45,329 bases of DNA from Acidobacteriota bacterium (GTDB taxonomy: Bacteria > Acidobacteriota > Terriglobia > Terriglobales > Acidobacteriaceae). The notes under the pieces are model-generated. The model worked only from the letters and a program-made list of their open reading frames with translations. It was not told the origin of the DNA and searched no databases. A program made the position numbers and the translations under genes. The stretch covers positions 1-45,329 of the forward strand of contig JAJYZC010000022.1 in assembly GCA_021800255.1 (NCBI GenBank). The letters run 5' to 3'. Below, piece after piece: positions 40,820 through 45,329 of the stretch (position 1 is the stretch's first letter; every line of letters begins with the position of its first letter).

Positions 40820-43129
40820 TCAGAGCTTCTGCGAGCGTTGTACCGTGCGCACCCCGGTCACGCGGCGCAGGCCCAGGACCATGCGATTCAGGTGGTTCAG
40901 GTCCTCAGCTTCCACCACAAATTCGAGGATGGCTTCGCCCCTTTCGTCGTGGCGAATCTCCACGCCGCGGATGTTAGTGTTCTCATCGGAGATTACGGCG
41001 GTCAGCTCCTTCAACATGCCGGGCCGGTCATCGCAAAAGACGGTGATCTTGACCGGGTAGCGCTGGGCCCGGCCTTGGGCATCCGCGCTGGGGCGCGCCC
41101 ACTCCACAGCGATGCGCCGGTCGCTCTCGTAAAGCAGATTCTGCACGTTGGGGCAAGTGCGCGCATGTACTGCGACTCCCTTGCCGCGCGTCACGTAGCC
41201 CACGATCTCCTCACCGCGGATAGGGTTGCAACAGCGCGCGCGATAGACGAGCAGATCGTTCTGACCCTCCACTTGCAGTGATTCGGAGCCGGCCAGGCGC
41301 AGCTTGCGCACCGCTTCGCTCGCCGCCGCATCGCTGCCCGGCTTGGTCTCCGGCTCGGCTGCACCCTGGTTGGCGTAGCCTGGCGCCAGCTTGTTCAGCA
41401 CCTGGTGAGCACCGTGTTTGCCCTGGCCCAGGGCGGCCAGCAGATCGGCAGATGTGGCCATGCCGTATTCGCCTGCTATCCGGCCCAAATCCTGATCGCC
41501 GATCTGGCTCATGGGCACTTTCGACCTGCGCGCCTCGCGTTCCAGCAGCTTGCGCCCCGTCTCCACCGCGCGCCGCCGCTGGTCTTCGTTGAGCCAGTGC
41601 TTGATCTTGTTGCGCGCCCGCGGACTCTTGACGAAGGTCAGCCAGTCCCGGCTGGGCTTGTGGTCCTTCAGCGTGACGATCTCAACGATGTCCCCGGTGA
41701 TCAGCTTGCTCCGCAACGGAACCATGCGCCCATTCACCTTGGCGCCCACGCACGTGTGCCCCACCTCGGTATGGATGGTGTAAGCGAAATCCACGGGCGT
41801 GCCGCCGGCCGGAACCACCACCACCTTCCCCTTGGGCGTGAACGTATACACCTCGTCGGGATACAGGTCCATCTTCAGGCTGGAGAGGAACTCGTTGGGG
41901 TCGGTCATCTCCTTTTGCCACTCGACCAATTGCCGGATCCAGTTCAACCGCTCTTCGTCGCGCGCCGTTACCTCGCTCTTGCCGGCCTTGTACTTCCAGT
42001 GTGCGGCGATTCCCTCTTCCGCGGTGTGGTGCATCTCTTCGGTGCGAATCTGCACCTCGAACTGGTGGCCGCCCTCCCCGATGACCGTGGTGTGGAGCGA
42101 CTGGTAGCGGTTGGCGCGGGGCATGGCGATAAAGTCCTTGATGCGCCCCGGCACCGGCCGCCACAGCGTGTGGATGAGCCCGAAGACGGCGTAGCACGCG
42201 GCTACGTCTTGCGTAATCACGCGCACGGCCAGAAGATCATACACCTGGTCGAAGGAAATCTTAGCGCGCTCAATCTTCTGGTAGATCGAGTAGAGGCGCT
42301 TGATGCGCCACTCCACCCGGGCCTGGATGCCGTTTTCGCGCAGTTGCTCCGCCAGCTTGTCTTCCACGCTGCGCAGAAACTGCTCACCCTCGATGCGCCG
42401 CGCTTCCAGCGCCTCCGCAACCCGCTCGAAGCTCACCGGGTCGGTGTAGCGAAAAGCCAAATCCTCCAGCTCGCCGCGCACCTTGCCCATGCCCAGCCGG
42501 TGCGCCAGCGGCGCATAGATGTCCAGCGTCTCGCGCGCAATAGCCTCCTGGCGGCCGGGTTTCAGGTGCTCCAGCGTGCGCATGTTGTGCAGCCGGTCGG
42601 CCAGCTTGATGAGCACCACGCGCACATCCGACACCATGGCCAGCAGCATCTTGCGTACGTTCTCCGCCTGCCGGTCCTCGCGGTTGGCGAACTCGATTTT
42701 GTCGATCTTGGTGACCCCTTCGACGATGTGCGCTACCTGATCGCCGAACTCCGCTGCAATCTCTTCGTTGGTGGCGGGGGTGTCTTCTACGGCGTCGTGC
42801 AGCAGGCCGGCGGCGATGGCGGTCGCGTCCATCTTCATCTCCGCCAGCACCTCGGCCACTTTCAGAGGGTGTACGATGTACGGCTCGCCCGAAGCCCGCA
42901 CCTGTCCTGCGTGGTGCTTGACGCAGAACTCCCACGCCTTGCGGATCAGCGATACATCTTCATGGGGACGGTTGGCCTGAACCTGGCGGAGCAGCGCCTC
43001 AAACCGCTCCCGGATAGGCTGCTCCGGCGAGAACGCTTCGGCAACGCGCGCCGCAGCTCCCATCTCGCCCGCGCCGGGCGCAGACGACCGGGGTGAGTCT
43101 CCCAGTACGGTCTGCCGGACAGACGCCAT
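40820..43129 (-). CDS. RelA/SpoT: bifunctional (p)ppGpp synthetase/hydrolase
   Basis: A 769-residue RSH enzyme. The HD hydrolase domain is intact (HHAGQVRASGEPYIVHP, HDAVEDT with His111-Asp112, KLADRLHNMRTL). The synthetase has YDLLAVRVI and EVQIRTEEMHHTAEEG. TGS (VYTFTPKGKVVVVPAGG), a zinc-finger/RIS region (RCCNPIRGEE) and a C-terminal ACT domain (VFCDDRPGMLKELTAVISDENTNI) follow. In the NGYQSLHT nucleotide-binding motif, Gly is replaced by Arg (Arg341). Synthetase activity could therefore be altered; the rest suggests a functional single RSH. It is upstream of no spoT-like operon partners here. Confidence 0.95.
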   Translation of the reverse strand: MASVRQTVLGDSPRSSAPGAGEMGAAARVAEAFSPEQPIRERFEALLRQVQANRPHEDVSLIRKAWEFCVKHHAGQVRASGEPYIVHPLKVAEVLAEMKMDATAIAAGLLHDAVEDTPATNEEIAAEFGDQVAHIVEGVTKIDKIEFANREDRQAENVRKMLLAMVSDVRVVLIKLADRLHNMRTLEHLKPGRQEAIARETLDIYAPLAHRLGMGKVRGELEDLAFRYTDPVSFERVAEALEARRIEGEQFLRSVEDKLAEQLRENGIQARVEWRIKRLYSIYQKIERAKISFDQVYDLLAVRVITQDVAACYAVFGLIHTLWRPVPGRIKDFIAMPRANRYQSLHTTVIGEGGHQFEVQIRTEEMHHTAEEGIAAHWKYKAGKSEVTARDEERLNWIRQLVEWQKEMTDPNEFLSSLKMDLYPDEVYTFTPKGKVVVVPAGGTPVDFAYTIHTEVGHTCVGAKVNGRMVPLRSKLITGDIVEIVTLKDHKPSRDWLTFVKSPRARNKIKHWLNEDQRRRAVETGRKLLEREARRSKVPMSQIGDQDLGRIAGEYGMATSADLLAALGQGKHGAHQVLNKLAPGYANQGAAEPETKPGSDAAASEAVRKLRLAGSESLQVEGQNDLLVYRARCCNPIRGEEIVGYVTRGKGVAVHARTCPNVQNLLYESDRRIAVEWARPSADAQGRAQRYPVKITVFCDDRPGMLKELTAVISDENTNIRGVEIRHDERGEAILEFVVEAEDLNHLNRMVLGLRRVTGVRTVQRSQKL

Positions 43130-43323
43130 ACTCTATTATAGGCCGCTTGTGTTCGCAAAGCGTGAATCGATTCGGCCCTGTACTCAGGGGCGCTATTCGG
43201 CATGGACCCGGCTTGAGCGGCCGAAGAAGTGCGAAAATCAGGATTCGGCTCAGAATCTTCGAGAAACCGGAGGGGAAAGAAGAGACAGTTAAGCCCAGCC
43301 CCGGCGCACTCTGCGCGCCTCTT

Positions 43324-43399
43324 TGGTGGAGCTGAGCGGGATCGAACCGCTGACCTCCTCGTTGCGAACGAGGCGCTCTCCCAGCTGAGCTACAGCCCC
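43324..43399 (-). tRNA. tRNA-Ala (anticodon CGC)
   Basis: A 76-base cloverleaf on the minus strand with encoded CCA. Acceptor arms GGGGCTG and CAGCTCC pair with one G-T. The anticodon stem CCTCG/CGAGG encloses TTCGCAA, giving anticodon CGC, which reads GCG (Ala). The T arm is AGCGG-TTCGATC-CCGCT. Confidence 0.95.
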
Positions 43400-43524
43400 A
43401 CAAGTGCTTCAGTTATTCTACCAGCCGCCTGGTTAACCGGGAAAGTCAGCCAGCCGAACCCACAGCCGGCTAGAGGAGGTCATTCAGACGCTGGCGGTCA
43501 GTAAGGACGCATAGGTCAGAGCCA

Positions 43525-43540
43525 GAGTCATCGATGACTC
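43525..43540. other. 16-base perfect palindrome downstream of dxs
   Basis: GAGTCATC followed by GATGACTC, an exact dyad 26 bases past the dxs stop. As RNA it could only form a tight hairpin. It may be a protein-binding site or part of a dxs terminator; nothing further supports either. Confidence 0.4.
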
Positions 43541-43566
43541 CGAGGCAATTTAAAAGACGTACTATG

Positions 43567-45329
43567 TTAGCTGGCCACCAGCTTGGGCCGGCGTCCGGCG
43601 AGCAAGGGCAGCACCTGCTGCTCAGCCGCCTCCACGCTCACTCCATAGCGCGCGCGCAACTGATCGACCCTGCCGTGCTCGATGAACTGGTCCGGCCAGC
43701 CGATGCGCACCACTGGAACCGCCCTGCCCATCTCCTCCAGTGCCTCCACGACCGCCGTGCCGAAGCCGCCCATCTTCACGTGATCCTCGAAGGTGACGAA
43801 GGCCGCCACGCGGCGCGCATAGGCCCCCAGCATCGTCCGGTCCAGCGGCTTGACGAAGCGCGGATTGACGACGGCAGCCGAGTAACCCTCGCGCTCCAAT
43901 CTCGCGGCCAGCTCGCGGGCCAGCGAAACCATCGGCCCCAGTCCCAGAATGGCCACGTCCGAACCATCCTTGAGCACCTCGGCCTTGCCGATGGGAATCG
44001 CTTGCGGCTCGGCCTTGCGCGCCACGCCGGCTACCGCTCCGCGCGGATAGCGGATGGCGCTCGGCCCCGGCAGCTCCAGGGCGGTCTTCATCATGTCGGC
44101 CAGCTCGTCCTCGTCCTTGGGCGCCATCAGCACCATCTCCGGAATCGAGCGCAGGTACCCGATGTCGAACAGCCCATGGTGCGTCGGCCCGTCGTCCCCC
44201 GACAATCCCGCGCGGTCCATGCAGAACAGCACGGGCAGCTTTTGCAGGCAGACGTCGTGGACCACGGGATCGAAGGCCCTCTGCAAAAACGTGGAGTAGA
44301 TGGCGCACACCGGCCGGTAGCCCCGCGCCGCCATTCCGGCGGCGAACACCACCGCGTGCTCCTCGGCGATGCCCACGTCGAAGTAGCGGTTGGGATGATG
44401 AGGCCGGAACAGGTCCAGCCCCGTGCCGTTGGGCATGGCCGCCGTGATGGCGACGATCCGCTCATCCTTGCTGGCTAATTCGGTCAGCGTGTTCGCAAAT
44501 GCCTCCGCCCAGGTGGGTGCGCCGGCTGCTTGGGTCATTCCCGTCTCCGGATCGTACGGACCCAGCCCGTGAAACTTCTTCTGCCCGTCCAGCGCCGGCT
44601 GATAACCGCGGCCCTTCTGCGTGAGCACGTGCAGCAGCGCCGGATGATCCAGGGTCTTCAGGAACTTGAACGACTCCACCAGCAGCGGAAGATTGTGGCC
44701 GTCGATGGGACCGTAGTATTCCAGCCCGAACTCCTCGAACAGGATCGAGGGCCACAACATGCTCTTGGCCGCTTCTTCGGCGCGCCGCACCACCTTGGCC
44801 GCTGTCTTGCCGCCGAAACGCTCGATCAGCCGCGTCGCCCGCTGGTGCAAATGCTGGTAGTGTTCGTTGGTCACGATGCGGTGCAGGTAGCGCGCGATAG
44901 CGCCTACGTTGCGGTCTATCGACCACTCGTTGTCGTTGAGCACCACGATCATCCGCTTGGTCTGCTCGGCGATGTTGTTCAGCGCCTCAAACGAAATCCC
45001 ATTGGTGAAGGCGGCGTCGCCGGCCACCGCCACCACGTGTTCGTGGCCGCCGGCCAGGTCGCGGGCCACGGCCATCCCCAGCGCCGCTGAGAGCGCGGTG
45101 CCAGCGTGCCCGGCCCCGTAGCAGTCGTGCTCGCTCTCGGTGCGCAGCATGAAGCCGTTCAACCCGCCCGGCTGCCGGATGGTCTCAAACCGCTCTCGCC
45201 GTCCGGTCAGAATCTTGTGCACGTAGGCTTGGTGGCTCACATCGAACAGAATCTTGTCCTGAGGAGTGTCGAAGACCGCGTGCAGGGCCAATGTCAGCTC
45301 CACCACCCCCAGGTTCGGCCCCAGGTGGC
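43567..45329 (-). CDS. dxs: Dxs: 1-deoxy-D-xylulose-5-phosphate synthase (partial, 5' end outside window)
   Basis: The C-terminal 587 or so residues of DXS, which condenses pyruvate with glyceraldehyde 3-phosphate using thiamine diphosphate to start the MEP isoprenoid pathway. The frame runs off the right edge as HLGPNLGVVEL, a conserved N-terminal DXS segment, so only a short N-terminus is missing. The thiamine region reads GDAAFTNGISFEALNN, unlike the GDGA-type motif of E. coli, followed by NDNEWSIDRNVGAI. The pyrimidine-domain motif is DRAGLSGDDGPTHHG. All domains are otherwise present. Gene ends 168 bases from tRNA-Ala. Confidence 0.94.
   Translation of the reverse strand, partial: HLGPNLGVVELTLALHAVFDTPQDKILFDVSHQAYVHKILTGRRERFETIRQPGGLNGFMLRTESEHDCYGAGHAGTALSAALGMAVARDLAGGHEHVVAVAGDAAFTNGISFEALNNIAEQTKRMIVVLNDNEWSIDRNVGAIARYLHRIVTNEHYQHLHQRATRLIERFGGKTAAKVVRRAEEAAKSMLWPSILFEEFGLEYYGPIDGHNLPLLVESFKFLKTLDHPALLHVLTQKGRGYQPALDGQKKFHGLGPYDPETGMTQAAGAPTWAEAFANTLTELASKDERIVAITAAMPNGTGLDLFRPHHPNRYFDVGIAEEHAVVFAAGMAARGYRPVCAIYSTFLQRAFDPVVHDVCLQKLPVLFCMDRAGLSGDDGPTHHGLFDIGYLRSIPEMVLMAPKDEDELADMMKTALELPGPSAIRYPRGAVAGVARKAEPQAIPIGKAEVLKDGSDVAILGLGPMVSLARELAARLEREGYSAAVVNPRFVKPLDRTMLGAYARRVAAFVTFEDHVKMGGFGTAVVEALEEMGRAVPVVRIGWPDQFIEHGRVDQLRARYGVSVEAAEQQVLPLLAGRRPKLVAS

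Noticed and set aside
41405..43096. Long plus-strand open frame opposite relA/spoT
   Set aside because: All RSH domains lie on the minus strand in order; the opposite frame is compositional.

Overview
The window looks like chromosome from a bacterium of the phylum Acidobacteriota, probably class Terriglobia. This is inferred from gene families, not from a marker gene. Three things point there: an orphan MacB/FtsX-like permease of the acidobacterial duplicated orphan permease type (30217-32631), WXXGXW-repeat and DUF4382 proteins, and a DXS with an atypical thiamine-binding motif. KdsB implies a Gram-negative LPS-bearing envelope. The DNA is GC-rich with no long operons. Core genes are dispersed and mixed with small orphan genes, some visibly poorer in GC (about 2.7-3.5, 19.4-20.4 and 21.5-22.3 kb). 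No insertion sequence, prophage, CRISPR array or rRNA was seen.

Layout. 0-4.3 kb: a radical SAM/SPASM enzyme behind a CRP/FNR-type palindrome, Ada, a secreted orphan protein and KdsB. 4.4-8.9 kb: tRNA-Met, then a carbohydrate group with a Tat-exported GH144-like protein, a membrane-anchored protein and a GH39 protein. 9-12 kb (minus strand): an envelope-stress-like unit of ECF sigma factor, zinc-finger anti-sigma factor with HEAT-like repeats, and a double-PDZ protein. 12-19.4 kb: RNase HI-like protein, DUF4382 lipoprotein, glucose-6-phosphate dehydrogenase, small membrane proteins, a TMEM175-like channel and GcvT. 19.4-22.3 kb: small orphan membrane proteins, a frameshifted paralogue, one copy of a structured repeat, and FabD. 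22.3-28.6 kb: oligopeptidase B, TPM and LemA proteins, an RsbV/RsbW-like pair, and a soluble MgtE-N/CBS protein. 28.6-32.6 kb: a second repeat copy with long terminal inverted repeats, a dihydrolipoamide acyltransferase and the orphan permease. 32.7-36.5 kb (minus strand): RecO, 7Fe-type ferredoxin, SuhB overlapping an Hfq-like gene, and an M24 peptidase. 36.5-45.3 kb: a long leader, an acidic conserved protein, RecJ, a WXXGXW protein, RelA/SpoT, tRNA-Ala and a DXS gene cut by the window end.

Functional links. The sigma/anti-sigma/PDZ unit and the RsbV/RsbW pair are two separate regulatory switches. RelA/SpoT adds stringent control. Ada, RecO and RecJ cover DNA repair, and the GH144/GH39 genes suggest polysaccharide turnover.

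The most unusual material is non-coding: phased heptanucleotide arrays after the stop codons of the sigma factor and suhB, and a hairpin-rich repeat present as a complete MITE-like copy and a partial copy. No whole new system could be demonstrated from sequence alone.
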